In this document: positions 6,967-18,100 of the stretch, piece after piece
Position numbering within the stretch: position 1 is the first letter of the stretch
How the letters are laid out: each line of letters begins with the position of its first letter
Source of the DNA: Sporisorium sorghi
Taxonomy: Eukaryota > Basidiomycota > Ustilaginomycetes > Ustilaginales > Ustilaginaceae
DNA length: 33,256 bases
Assembly: GCA_023212695.1 (NCBI GenBank)
Contig: JALCCG010000236.1
Span: 1 to 33,256 of the forward strand
Direction: 5' to 3'
The notes under the pieces: model-generated
Seen by the model: only the letters and a program-made list of their open reading frames with translations
Database searches by the model: none
Told to the model about the DNA's origin: nothing
Made by a program: the position numbers and the translations under genes

Positions 6967-9657
6967 TCACGGCTTGCCCGACAGCGCCATATTCAACCGC
7001 GCAAGATCCTTGCCAGCCAAGATCCATGCTGTCAGTCCGACAAATACGACGCCCGCAGCAGCCAGCGTTTGAGGACCGACGGCGCGCTCCTGAGCATGCC
7101 GCCCGCTGCTGCCTGCGCCTGTCTCTGCGCCGCCTTCTCGACCATGACGTGAACGAGCGTAGTGCTGATCATGCTTGCTTGTGGGCGTGTCTAGCGCGGC
7201 CGCGTCGCTTCTCGAGGCATCTAGCGCCAGGTCGGGCGTCGTCACCTCGGTCGAGGTGGAAGGACGCGTAGAAGTAGAGTCGGCCATGCTTCGCACAGAC
7301 TGGCTTGTGGATAGAGCGTCGTCGTCAGGGCTCTGCCGAGACAGTCTTGAGCGCGTCGTGTGAGCCCATCGCTCGTCGTCCTCCTCCGAGTCTCGGCTTT
7401 GCGAATCAAGCATTAGCCCAGCAGTGGCGCTGCCGTACAGCAAAGAGCGGAGAGCGCTGTTGACATGGCGCTTGCTGCGACGGCCGTTGCCCCGTTTGGA
7501 ACGGCTGCTGCTGGCCTCATTCGCATTCGACCTGGGCAGCGACGACGACGATGCTTCCGATGCATTGCCTGCGATCGAGCCATCGTCTTGCTGCGAGGCG
7601 CCCACCTCTGACGATCCTGCTGCGACGCTGCTGCTGCTGCTGCTGCTGCTGCTTCCACCTTCTTGGGCCTGGAGCTCCGAGTCGGCCTCCTCTCCCTCGC
7701 CATTCAGCTCGTCCTCCATGCGGCGATTGGCCTCGTCCCAGGCACGCACCACCTGGCGGAGCTCTTCGCGTTCGGTCTGCAACCCTTGGCGCTCCTTGCG
7801 CCAGCTCTCCTCAAAGTCACTTCGGAACTCGGTCCATCTTCCCTCAATGCCTTTGAGCAGCGCCGCTGTGGCCTCTTCCGACGCAACGGCAGACGGTGTG
7901 GGTGCTGCAGCGTTGTGCTCGACCTCTTTCTCCAGCGTTTGCACGCGCTCCTCGAGGGTCTTGACGGTATCGGTGACCTGCGCGTGCTGATCCTGCAATC
8001 CGCGGCTGAGGGCCAATGCTTGCTCGAGCTGCGCGGCCAATTCTTCGAGTCGTGCCGAAAGCGCCTCGTTTTGTGCGCGGAGCTCGACGTCGCGCTCGTC
8101 GTTTTGCTTCATGAGGTTGTGATGTGTCAAGGCCGACGGAGCACCTGCAGCAGCGACAGCAGCAGCAGTAGCCGCCGTGGGATCTGAGAAGGGATCGGCG
8201 GCTGCTGTCACTTGTGGCTCTCGAGAACCCAGATCGGCAGCGTCTTCGGATACGAGGTGGGCTGGCATATCGGGCGGTGCGCGAGGACCGACGTGGCCGG
8301 CGCCTTCTTTTTTGTCGTTTTCGTCGTCGTCGTCGTCGTCATCATCTTCGTCGTCCTGGCCATTGCCTTGCGTGATGGTCTCGACGCTTGCGACACTGGC
8401 GCCATCGTCAAAGTCGTGAAGAGAGTGGCTGAAATCAGGCCCGCCTCGAATGGTGCCAAAGCCGTTGACGCCGTGTCGGGAAGAGAAGGAGGAGCCCGAG
8501 GCAGATGCGACGGCGTCGAGCTCGCGTTTGGCCTCGTCCATCTGCAATTTGATGCTGCTGACTTGGCGTTTGATCGAGTCGTGCTCAGAGAGGATGGACT
8601 CGAGGCTGCGAATCCTTTCGACGTGTGCAGCCAAGGAGGACTGGGTCTCTGTGAGCTGCGTCTGAAGCGCCGAGATGGTGGCCGAATGCGCGTCGTTGGC
8701 TGCTTGCGTTTCGGCATCTTTTGCGCGTTGTTGTTCTTGCTCTTGCTGCTGCTGCTGCTGCTGCTGCTGTTGTTGCTGCGCGTCGACCGAGCCGGGAAGA
8801 GGAGGCACAAGGTGCGGATAGGGTGCAGACGCGAAGGGCGGTGCGCTGCCGCCGAGCGTCTCGTGAATGTCGTGCATGGTTGAGGTGAGGCTGCCGAGGT
8901 CGTTCCAGGTCTCCTTGCTCCTCTGCAACTCGCTCTGAAGCTTGCTGAGGACGTGGTCAAAGCTGAAGCCGGCCTTGGTTCTGCGGAGACCACCTTCGGC
9001 GCCTGGACCGACGCCGTTGCTTCCGAGCGGGCCGCCGTGCATGCCGCCGCGATAGAGACTGGCAAAGTCGTGACGGAGGCTGAGCGCGTCTTCGGCTGTC
9101 AAGACGAGGTAGACGTGGCATGCGACCTTGTGGTGGATGATGGTCTTGTTGTCATCGCCGACAATGTCGATACCGAACTCGACCATGTCCCCGTTGTGAA
9201 GCTCAAAGACGTCGGACTCCTGCGCTTCCGGGGAGAGCCGCTCGCCATTGATAAAGGTGCCGTTGGAAGACTTGACATCCTTGATGTAGACCTTGCCGTT
9301 CTGACTCCACACCTCTGCATGCATACGCGAGAGGACCTTGCTGTCAAAGTAGCCGTTGGTTGGGTTGGGCACGGTCTTTGCATTGGTCTGACGACCGATC
9401 TTGATGCGATTGTTGGGACCTGGCGGCGCGAGGCTGATCTGCTTTGGTGCAAAGGTGTCGTTGAGCGGATGGAGGTGGAGAGCGGGGTAGACGAGACCCT
9501 GTGCGTTGGCTGCCGCCTCGGCGCTGCTGTAGACGGGGGGGTTGGCGGATTTGAGGCCATTTGTCAGCGTGCCAGCGGAGGGTGCAGAGGGCCCGGCAGA
9601 GATGCCGAGGTTGGAGGGGGCATTTGCCATCGGAGTTCCACCCATCAACGACTGCAT
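6967..9657 (-). CDS. Tail-anchored FHA/coiled-coil protein, SLMAP/Far9-Far10/PRO45-like (STRIPAK)
   Basis: An 896-aa protein. A forkhead-associated domain at about 60-190 shows the phosphothreonine-binding residues: IGR (87-89), SRMH (110-113) and KSSNGT (129-134), followed by NGE and NGD turns. Then come a polyQ run (about 294-305), coiled coils (about 310-385 and about 525-680), acidic and poly-Ser low-complexity stretches, and a single hydrophobic segment at the extreme C-terminus (about 864-881) followed by a short basic tail, i.e. a tail anchor. An N-terminal FHA, coiled coil and C-terminal tail anchor is the architecture of animal SLMAP, yeast Far9/Far10 and filamentous-fungal PRO45/HAM-4. 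These proteins tether the STRIPAK phosphatase-kinase complex to ER, nuclear or mitochondrial membranes and control cell fusion, growth and TORC2/Hippo-type signalling. Assignment rests on architecture. The cytosolic middle is rich in repeats and probably disordered. Confidence 0.85.
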   Translation of the reverse strand: MQSLMGGTPMANAPSNLGISAGPSAPSAGTLTNGLKSANPPVYSSAEAAANAQGLVYPALHLHPLNDTFAPKQISLAPPGPNNRIKIGRQTNAKTVPNPTNGYFDSKVLSRMHAEVWSQNGKVYIKDVKSSNGTFINGERLSPEAQESDVFELHNGDMVEFGIDIVGDDNKTIIHHKVACHVYLVLTAEDALSLRHDFASLYRGGMHGGPLGSNGVGPGAEGGLRRTKAGFSFDHVLSKLQSELQRSKETWNDLGSLTSTMHDIHETLGGSAPPFASAPYPHLVPPLPGSVDAQQQQQQQQQQQQEQEQQRAKDAETQAANDAHSATISALQTQLTETQSSLAAHVERIRSLESILSEHDSIKRQVSSIKLQMDEAKRELDAVASASGSSFSSRHGVNGFGTIRGGPDFSHSLHDFDDGASVASVETITQGNGQDDEDDDDDDDDENDKKEGAGHVGPRAPPDMPAHLVSEDAADLGSREPQVTAAADPFSDPTAATAAAVAAAGAPSALTHHNLMKQNDERDVELRAQNEALSARLEELAAQLEQALALSRGLQDQHAQVTDTVKTLEERVQTLEKEVEHNAAAPTPSAVASEEATAALLKGIEGRWTEFRSDFEESWRKERQGLQTEREELRQVVRAWDEANRRMEDELNGEGEEADSELQAQEGGSSSSSSSSSVAAGSSEVGASQQDDGSIAGNASEASSSSLPRSNANEASSSRSKRGNGRRSKRHVNSALRSLLYGSATAGLMLDSQSRDSEEDDERWAHTTRSRLSRQSPDDDALSTSQSVRSMADSTSTRPSTSTEVTTPDLALDASRSDAAALDTPTSKHDQHYARSRHGREGGAETGAGSSGRHAQERAVGPQTLAAAGVVFVGLTAWILAGKDLARLNMALSGKP
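7627..7653. repeat. (GCT)9 microsatellite encoding poly-Ser
   Basis: Nine perfect GCT units inside the FHA gene. On the coding strand they read AGC and encode nine consecutive serines. Confidence 0.9.
8746..8778. repeat. CTG/TTG microsatellite encoding polyQ
   Basis: Eight CTG units followed by TTG TTG CTG. On the coding strand these are CAG/CAA codons and form most of the 12-Gln run of the FHA protein. Confidence 0.9.
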
Positions 9658-10461
9658 GATGAATGATGGTATATGGGATGTGCACCGATCCTCGAGAGTG
9701 GAGCGCAGCTATTCAGCGTGTTGTGCTTTGTGCTTGAGACTGTGTTGATGGTGAGTTTGGGAAGGGTGTGCTTGCGGAAGCGATGAAGTACGGACGCAAA
9801 ACGAGAACGATGCAACGAAGACGCTGAGACTGGGCTGCAAAGATGAACAAACGAGACGAGCTGATGCGATCGTGTACGAATACGAGACAGATGAAGACGG
9901 ATGTCGATGCGCGCTGTGTTAGAAAAAAACGAGGTTGGCGGTGGACGTTGAACAAGACACGGAGGCGAGAGCGGTGGATTTTGGGAATGGCAGAAAGAGG
10001 ACGTTGATGGAGAGGCGTTGCAGTTGAGAGGATGTGGAGAAGAAGAAGAAGAAGAAGAAAGGTGAAGATGCAAGAGGAAGAGCAGGAATAAAATGAAAGT
10101 CGATGATGAGACGATGAGACGAAAGTGAGAAGCTGAGAGTGAGAGTTTGTCTATTTGGCTCGCTCTCCGCTTTCTTTGACGCACAGGTGCGAGTGAGTGT
10201 GTGAGAGAGAGCGCTTCATCGATCGCTGATTTTGGTTGGCTCTTGCTTCACTCGCTGGCTGGCCGGGTCTGTCTCGTCGCGGCGAAATTGAGAATTTTGG
10301 CGTTTCTCACACGCAGCAGCAGCAGCACACAGACCGCATTTTTCGCTCACCTCACGTCTCGACTGACAGTCTATCTGTGTCTATCTGTTGACGCAACGAC
10401 CAGCGTGAAGCTTGTCTGACGACTGAACACACAAGAAATCAAAAAATAGGAATTTTCAGCC

Positions 10462-10464
<3 letters not shown>

Positions 10465-10495
<31 letters not shown>
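10465..10495. repeat. T31 homopolymer tract
   Basis: Thirty-one consecutive T residues in the divergent intergenic region, preceded by CCCC. Confidence 0.95.
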
Positions 10496-10929
10496 CCAAT
10501 GGAAAAAGTTGGAATCGAGATCGGGCGTGTTGATAGTGTCACATCAAAACGGATCGCGGCGATTCGACGAGACACGGAGAGACGGTGAAAGGAAGCGAAA
10601 GTTCGGATTCTTGCGGTGATGACGGCTCTTCTGACACCATCACTGCTACCAGCAACGCTCTTGCTTGCTTGCCAACGTAGCCAATAGCAAACAGCTCGGG
10701 TTCTCCGAATTGTAGCCCCAGAGAGGCCCAGTTGGAGATGCATCGAGGACGCTCCTCCTCGGCATAGTCACAGCTGCAGTCAGGTGTTTTGGTATCAGTG
10801 CCATCGATACTTCTTCGGAAAGCACCGCTGTGATTGATGTGCCCTTGACAGGCTTGGGATCAGCCTCTGTCAACTACGGGATCCGGCGGCGCCTCCGACA
10901 ACTCTTGTTCGCGAGTCGAGCTTGCTCGC

Positions 10930-10945
10930 TTGCTTGCTTGCTTGC
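10930..10945. repeat. (TTGC)4 tandem repeat
   Basis: Four perfect TTGC units in non-coding DNA. Confidence 0.85.
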
Positions 10946-11056
10946 GTTGATGTCGGTGTGAATTTGGCGCCCCGCGCGTGCTTTGGTTCATTTGCCGAAA
11001 GCACAAAGGGGCTGCTGGCGGCGTAAGCGGCGGCTGTCTCCAAAGGCAAATCGCCC

Positions 11057-11078
11057 AAAAAAAAAAAAAAAAAAAAAA
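11057..11078. repeat. A22 homopolymer tract
   Basis: Twenty-two consecutive A residues, followed by an AT-rich stretch (TGAATTTTATAAAAAATAAA) that is unlike the surrounding GC-rich DNA. Confidence 0.95.
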
Positions 11079-11649
11079 TGAATTTTATAAAAAATAAATT
11101 GTGATTTCTGCATAACGTTCACCACGGGATCTGCATTCATCGTGAGTTACAGCATGACTTGGTGCGGTATCCAATCCATCAGCCTCGTTGATCAAGCTCT
11201 CTGAGTGAGAGAGAGCCAAGGAAGAAAGCACATTTGAGGAAAGATAGAGGCACAGTGAAGCGTGGTGTGCTAGAGGAACGGAAGACGGCGCTGCGGTTGC
11301 CCCGACGAAATAGAAACCGACGCACGCACCGCCTGCAGATGCAATGGCATGCCAACACCGCTCGCTGGTCTCTGACACTTTGCTCTGTCCCTAGTGCTAT
11401 CGTCGGAGCTGCCCTCCGTCTTTCGCCTTCATCTTGGACTCGTTCCCTCCCGCTACCACCAAAAGACGCCGTGCCGTGGGTGCTGCCGCTGCCGCCGCTG
11501 CTGCTGCTCTGTTCCTGACCCTCACTCTTTGTGTCGGGCAGTCCGACTCTTTACGCAAAGCGGTTACTCAGCCTCTGTCTCTTCAGCTGCTGCTGCTCGG
11601 TGCGGCAAAGCATTAGCGAAAGGCTCAGTTGGCCAGAGTGTTCACGGCC

Positions 11650-11659
11650 TATTTTAAAA
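11650..11659 (+). promoter_or_regulatory. Candidate TATA element of the arrestin gene
   Basis: TATTTTAAAA lies about 455 bp upstream of the arrestin ATG, just before the pyrimidine-rich block at 11680-11860. This arrangement would give a leader of roughly 250-400 nt, possibly with a 5'-UTR intron. Start-site data are absent. Confidence 0.4.
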
Positions 11660-12114
11660 GGGGGCATCGCCAACTTGCTTCCCATCCTCCATCTCCTCGA
11701 TCTCTTCCCACCACGACCTTCTCTTGACCTCAGTCCTTCGTTTCCTATCATCGACTCCAACACACACACACGCGCTCTTTGTCTTCCATCGATACTGTCT
11801 ATCGCCTCTGCACACTTAATCTCCTCGTCTCCAGCTCATCCCACCTTCCACCATTAATCACTGGCTTCTGGCGCTTCAAGATTGCTTACTGTAGCATCGC
11901 AACAGCCGCGCATTCATAACTCGATCGCACACCCAGCATCCTCAAGCACTGGCAACCGCTTCGATCCGGTCTACAACGCACAGAAACCATCTGCGAGATC
12001 CATCTCCACCGTTCGAAGCGCTGCGTCCGTAGGCGACACCTCCACTGCTCAACAGCACGATCCCCATCCATGCACGTCTCTTTTCTCCCCTTCTGAGCCG
12101 CAGCAGCTCCACAT

Positions 12115-15100
12115 ATGAAAGCTGGCTCCTCGTTTCACCCCGAATCGGATTCGTTCAGCATGCAAACCACCAACTTCACCTCCCACAGGGCCCATGCAAG
12201 AAGACCCATGTCGTCAACCACGTCCACGTCCACGCCCGCGTCGATGTCGACGTCGGCTGCGTCTACTAGCTCGTTTTCTCCCACCGACCCCACTCACCAT
12301 GCGTCGTCTCCCCACGTTGATGCTAGCATTGCTCCGCCAGAACACGGCCTTCGCTTCGTGGCTAACCATCATCGCCAGCACAATCTCAACGATCCCAAGC
12401 TGAGAGCCATCCCCGTCTTCAAGTCACGTCGCTCGTCGCTCCTCGGCTCGGTGCTCAAGTCCAGATCCAGACAGGATGCCCGCTCGCTTGCTAAAACCCC
12501 ACCACTTCCGCGCATGTCGGGCGTAAAGTCCCACCATCACCACCACACGCTGTCTTTACCCACATCGGCCCTCAGCACATCTCCTCCAGAGAGGCTCGTT
12601 GCAAGAGAGGACGCTCATTTGTCAGTTCACAATCTCGCGGATGCTCGTCAGCATCATGCCACCTCCCGCTTCCCAGCTTCCGACGCCCAATCAGCGCACC
12701 GCGTTCCTGACACCAATGAAGCCAGAGCATCCGAATTCAAGATGCCCGACTCCTCGCCACCCTCGACTTCATTGCCCTCGCCTGTCCAACTCCCAGACGG
12801 CTCCGCCTCGACCTGTTCTTCCATGCACGCCAAAGGCGGCCTCACCCTGGCTTCAGACACGCGTCCAATGTCACCTCCCTTGCTGGACGCCCTCTTCGTG
12901 TCAACGCCCGCAGCTCACTCTTCGGACAGCACCGACGGAGCACCGTTCTTACAGGTCAGCACAACGAGCGCCGTCTCTCCCGCCGCTGCTGATCCCACCG
13001 ATGCTTCCGTGCTGCCGCCTCAGCTTACCCGCACAGTAGAGCAGGGCATCGACGCATCCGCTTCCTCTCAGAGCATAGCGACAGATCCGCTAGCACAACG
13101 ATCCAACCTCGCTGCGCGTCACACTCTGCTTCCGCTCATCACCCGCACCGATGCTTCCCATGCCGTGCAAGAACATGCCCACTCTGCACCCGTCTCACAC
13201 GTCGAGCTCGACAATGCATCGGCACTCCCGCCACCTCGACAAGCTCTCTCTGCAAGGCTTTCGGAAGCCAACCTCTCGGAGCAACAAAGCGCCGCTCCAT
13301 CAACCCAAACGCTTCCTCGCTCGACCTCCGCCTTTGTCACCTCGCCTCAGCGCTTTTCGAGCCTTAGTCGCAGGTCGGCTGCCCGTTTGGCAGTCGACAC
13401 GGATCTTCAGAGCCCCTTCCCAGTACCCCGCGGTGCTGCGCGCGATATCAATGACGAGCTCGAATCGCCCACGTCGCAGGAAAACATCAGTGCCCGCGCA
13501 GAGCGTCGCGTGAGCATGCTCGATTTTCTTGCCGTCGAAGACAGTGCCGATGGGTCGCCTCGACTTTCTCAGGCTAGCCTCTCTGCCGAGGACCTGCCTC
13601 TCTCGATGCAGGGAGCCTCGCCGACTCGCGCCAACAACTCTGCGCTCGTGCCCGCTTCCATGCCGCTAATCCACGCTAGTCGCCAGCTCAGGCTCGAAGC
13701 GGCCGCAGCCCGTTCCAAGACCCTTCAACCAAAGACTGTAGATCTATGCAGCAATGTCCGTGTCAGTGTCGAGCCGCTCGTCGACCGTCTCACCATGTTC
13801 GGCTCCATGCAGTCGAGCTCCAACTACTCGCTTGCCGGCACCGTCGTCGTCGAGGTTCCCAAGCTCAGCGTGCCACGACTCTCTTCGGCTGCGGCCCTCG
13901 CTCGTGACGGCTCCACCACAGACGACCCCTCGGTGCATGTCGAGGCGCTCACCATCCGCTTCACCGGCTACTCGGTGTATGTCGATGCTACTGGAAGGTT
14001 CAACGCCATCAAGCTGACCGAAGTCTCGCAGGAGCTCCTCCAGCCGCAGGGCTATTCGTGTCCCGTCCAAGCGGTTCAGACTGGCGACCAATCTCCATCT
14101 GCAGACACCCTCTCGCCGAACATGCTCAATGACCTTGGCAGCCAGCAGTCTCTCAAGTACGAGACAGAGTTCGACCTCTCGATTCCAGGCTGGTTGCCAG
14201 CATCCCAGCGATCGCGTTTTGGCGCCACCTTCTATTGTGTCCAGGCGACTGCCCTTGTTGAGGGGCAAGCTATTCTTTCCGCCGTCTCCGGCTTCGAAGG
14301 ACTCGGCGGCGATGGCGCATTCGGTCAACCCTCCAACCTCAACCTTGCCAGGTCGCTAGAATCCGAGCTCAACGACTCGGGCGCGATCAAAGATGCACAG
14401 CGGGACGACACTCGCTCGCCTCCCTCCTCAACGGGCCGCAGCAAGACAAAGAATACCTGGCTCAACAAGACCGCCAAGCAGCTGCAGCTCCGAACTCTGA
14501 AGAAGTCGACCGGCGCCGAACTGGACCAAAGTGGCTCAAACTCACACAGTCGTCGCGGTTCAGCTTCCAAGGACGTGCTGCAGATTCCAGTTGACGATGG
14601 CGACCCGCTTTTCAGCAAGACCACGGAGGCTTGCAACCAGCTCTTGCCTTCTGGTCAGCATTCCATCAAGAGCGAGTCCCTCAGTATCTTGATAAGGCGA
14701 TGCAGAGACGTGGTTCCTGTTCCCGTCGCAAGGCTCGCCAGGCTCGCTACGGCCAGCCAGATGATGCGCGATGCAGGCACCACACCTTCGCTTTCACAAA
14801 GCATGGCCGCTCTTGCTAGACTGCAGGAAGCATCCGACGCTGGCGTGCCCAGCCTGGCGACTGGTCAGAGCCGATCGCCTCTTCCGATCTCTGCATCGGC
14901 GCCTATGTCGCTGGCAGCGCGCGCTTCGGCACCGCGCTCCGACGACCCTGCCTTGCACCCAACTGTGCCAAGCCCGCTCGCCGCAAACGCAAATGACCTG
15001 GGATCAGACGCCGATGGCAGCAGTCGAGCTCCCGCTGCCTTGGCCCCGTCGCCTCGAATCGACGAGCATCCTAGGAGTTGGGGCTCGGAAGCAGCTGCAA

Positions 15101-18100
15101 GAGCGAATGATCTTCAAACGGCTCAGGAAGAGCAAGGAGAAGCAGCCGCCGTCGTGATGCCTCGTGCACCAAGTGCCTTTGACGCGCCTCGAGATCCAGC
15201 CAAGTTGGCTGCGACGGCAACTGCCCTCACACCCTCGGCTACGCTGCCCAACTTGCCAGCTTTGGTCAGTCGAGCCTCGTCCCTGTTGGACCCTCGCTTT
15301 GGGATAGCCAACTCGCCGCCGCGTACATCTTCCCGCGCGATGCCGTCGAGTCGATCTTCGGCACCGCTGCGACACTTTGTCCATCGTCCAACTCTGCACT
15401 TGCCTCCCGAGCTTGGAGTCACGCCCGACTCAGATGCCGCTGGTGGTCTCAATTTCTCCCTGACGCTATCACTGCCTTCGCACGTCCATGTGACCGGTCC
15501 GAAGAGCGATGTGCTCAGCTTCGGCGTCCAGATTGAAGTGGGCCGCACCGAAGGCTGGGACGCGCTGAAAAAGTGGGGTGGACTGCGGCTCAAGGACATG
15601 GAGCTTGTATGTCTGCAAACGGAAAGACACAGCTCCATGCCCTCACGCTCGTTTTGCGCTGCTTTCCCGGTGCCACCAATGCCGAACAGTGTTGACGCCG
15701 CTGATCTTCCCGTCCTAACGAGCGCGCGAAGGATGCAATCCGGCTCAAATGATCTGACCGATGCACAGCGTGCGGCAGAGGAGCGCCTTCGTCAAGGCTA
15801 CGATCGATCGCTCGTGCTGGGTCACATTGCGCTCGCAAACCAGGGCAAAGCGCCTCACCCGACAGAGAACAATGTCGAGCGCGTCCGAACCACCATCGTC
15901 GGTCCGCCTCCGTTTGCGCTCCAGAATCGCGGACAAGAGCCTGGTAGGGACGAACGACAGACCTCGCGCAAGGGCAAAACCAGAGTCGGAGGCGATGCAA
16001 TGGACAGGTCGACCGGCTTGTCGAGGAGTCCGTTGCGGCGCAGTCCAGCAGGGTCTGGAGCCAACACGCCCGACGGCACTTCGCAAACTGCCGGCCTGGG
16101 CAGCAGCCTGAGGGCCGCCTTCGCACCCGCCGCTCAGGTCAATACAGGCTCACGAGCGAGTGTGATGCAGCCCTTGCCGCGTTCCTTGGCACGATCTCAC
16201 AACTCCAGCAGCTCGTCGTTGAGACAAGCCATCCAAGGCACTGATGGCGCTGGTGCGATGCAGCCTCGCCCTGGTTCTGCTGGTGGCGCGGCTCCGGCGG
16301 GCGGCTCTTCGCCCACTGCGCCTGTGGGACGAAGCCGACGGCCGATTCCATTCGACATTGGTGCATCGACGCCCACCGAGACGACGAGCTCCAGCCAAGC
16401 GGCCAATGGCCCTGTGTCAGACACTAGAGAGACCGCAGGCGTGCCATTTGCAGATGGGGCAGCTGCAGCTGTGACCGCGCAGGAGGGTGCCCACGCTGCT
16501 CGAAGCGCGGCGCGCGTCCACTCAGACGAATCTGTGAGCCAATTCGCGTTTGAAAGGGACACGCAGCGTAGGGTTCCCCCGGGCTCGCAGGCGACGAGGT
16601 CGGGCATCACCTCTACCGTGTCCACCAGACCAGATGCGCGATCAGCGGCTGCGCCAAGGAGGAGTCGCTTCGAGACAGCGATCAGCCGACTTTCCACTTT
16701 TGCGAGCTCCATGTTGGAGCAGCCGAGTGAAGGTTCGGCTGCAGGATCAAGCTCAGACGTGCGAGGTAGTCACGGCGCGACGCCGACTGCAAGCGGTGCA
16801 GCTGATGGTACTGGGGCCGCCAGCCTTCGCGCGACTTATGCCTTTTCCGGTGATGACGCTCAGGGAGTAGATCTGACGAAAGGTCGCGTGCGGATGACGA
16901 TCAACCTGCCCTTGGTCTCGAGCGATGCTGGCAAAGCGCGAAAGGGAGGCAGCGCTCAGCTGATTCCGGACTTTGAAAGTCCCTATGTGCGCGTGCGACA
17001 CAAGCTCAAAGTCAAGCTTGGATTCGGGCTCAAGTCGAACGTCGCAGCGGGTCATGACGGCCAGGACTGGGCGCAAGCCTTGGTCATGTGCGTACCGGTG
17101 CGCTTCACCGAGGCGCCTCCGAAAGAGGTGCAAGATCAGTTCGGCCCGGTTGCCCTTCGAGCATCGACACAGGACAGCTCGGAGCCTGTGGAAAATAGCG
17201 GAGCAGCAAGGGCGACGTCGTCAGGGTCAACCGGTGCAGCTGCTGCTGCTGCCGAGGGGTCAGTGGAAGCGGGACTCCATCCTGACGTAGGGCTGCCCGT
17301 TCCATTTGCAGAGCCCCTGCTGCCTGCTTACGCTCAACTGTTCCGTGAGGACGGCTCGCGACTTGCGGATGAGGGAGAAGACCTTCCTCGTTATCCAGGA
17401 AGGATGTCGGTGGTTGGTGAGATCGACGAGGAGGATCTCGGCTCTGGCACACCGGCGTACGATGGCGAGGAGGAGACGGTGTCGGCGGCGGCCGGTGACT
17501 CTTCGCAGGAAGCTAGTGCGCTCTCGACGTTGCAAGAGGATCGGATGCCCGAGGCAGAAACTGGGTCGGACCGACCGAATACCACGCTGAACGCACTCAG
17601 CAATGGTTTGGAGCAGACGCCCACAGCATATCTGGCTCGTGGCGAACTATCGACTCCGCCAAGGTTCTCAAGTCTTCGATCGATGCCCACGTCGATGGAC
17701 CGAACCACGAGTTTGCCAGGCGCTCGCCTGCTGACACGAACCACTTCGTCCGGGCTCTTTGGGTTGCGACCATCAGTGGCGTCGTCGTTGGCCGTGTCTG
17801 GCTCGGGTCACAGCGCCACAGCCTTGCCTGCGGCGGGGCACAGCGACATGGCTGGAGCAAGATCGCGGGCGGGATCGTCAGCGTTCGATCCGCTCCCCAT
17901 CCGACCTGGAATGCGACGACGCTCTGCGACGACAGCATCGTTGGTGTCGTTCAGCCGCATCATGCCGGCCGAGGTGCTGGATGAGGCGCTTGTGACCAGC
18001 GCGCTCGACGACGAAGAAGACCGTATAGACGGACTGCAGGCCTCGGATACGTTGACCAGCCTCGATGGGCGGCGTGTGCAAGGCGAACTCGACGTGCTCG

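Larger units (their letters stand above)
9658..12114. promoter_or_regulatory. 2.46-kb divergent intergenic region between the FHA and arrestin genes
   Basis: The largest gene-free stretch here, lying between two divergently transcribed genes. On the FHA side (9658-10200) the top strand is GA-rich, so the FHA transcript would have a CT-rich leader. A T31 tract lies at 10465-10495 and an A22 tract at 11057-11078, enclosing about 560 bp. A (TTGC)4 repeat is at 10930-10945. AT-rich sequence follows the A22 tract. On the arrestin side a TATA-like TATTTTAAAA (11650-11659) is followed by about 180 bp of pyrimidine-rich sequence (11680-11860), typical of a fungal core promoter and leader. All frames inside are short and unrecognisable; an unannotated ncRNA cannot be excluded. 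Confidence 0.6.

Noticed and set aside
10456..11058. Three short minus-strand frames (62-95 codons) in the large intergenic region.
   Set aside because: No recognisable domain; one runs into the T31 tract as poly-Lys. I could not support a gene.
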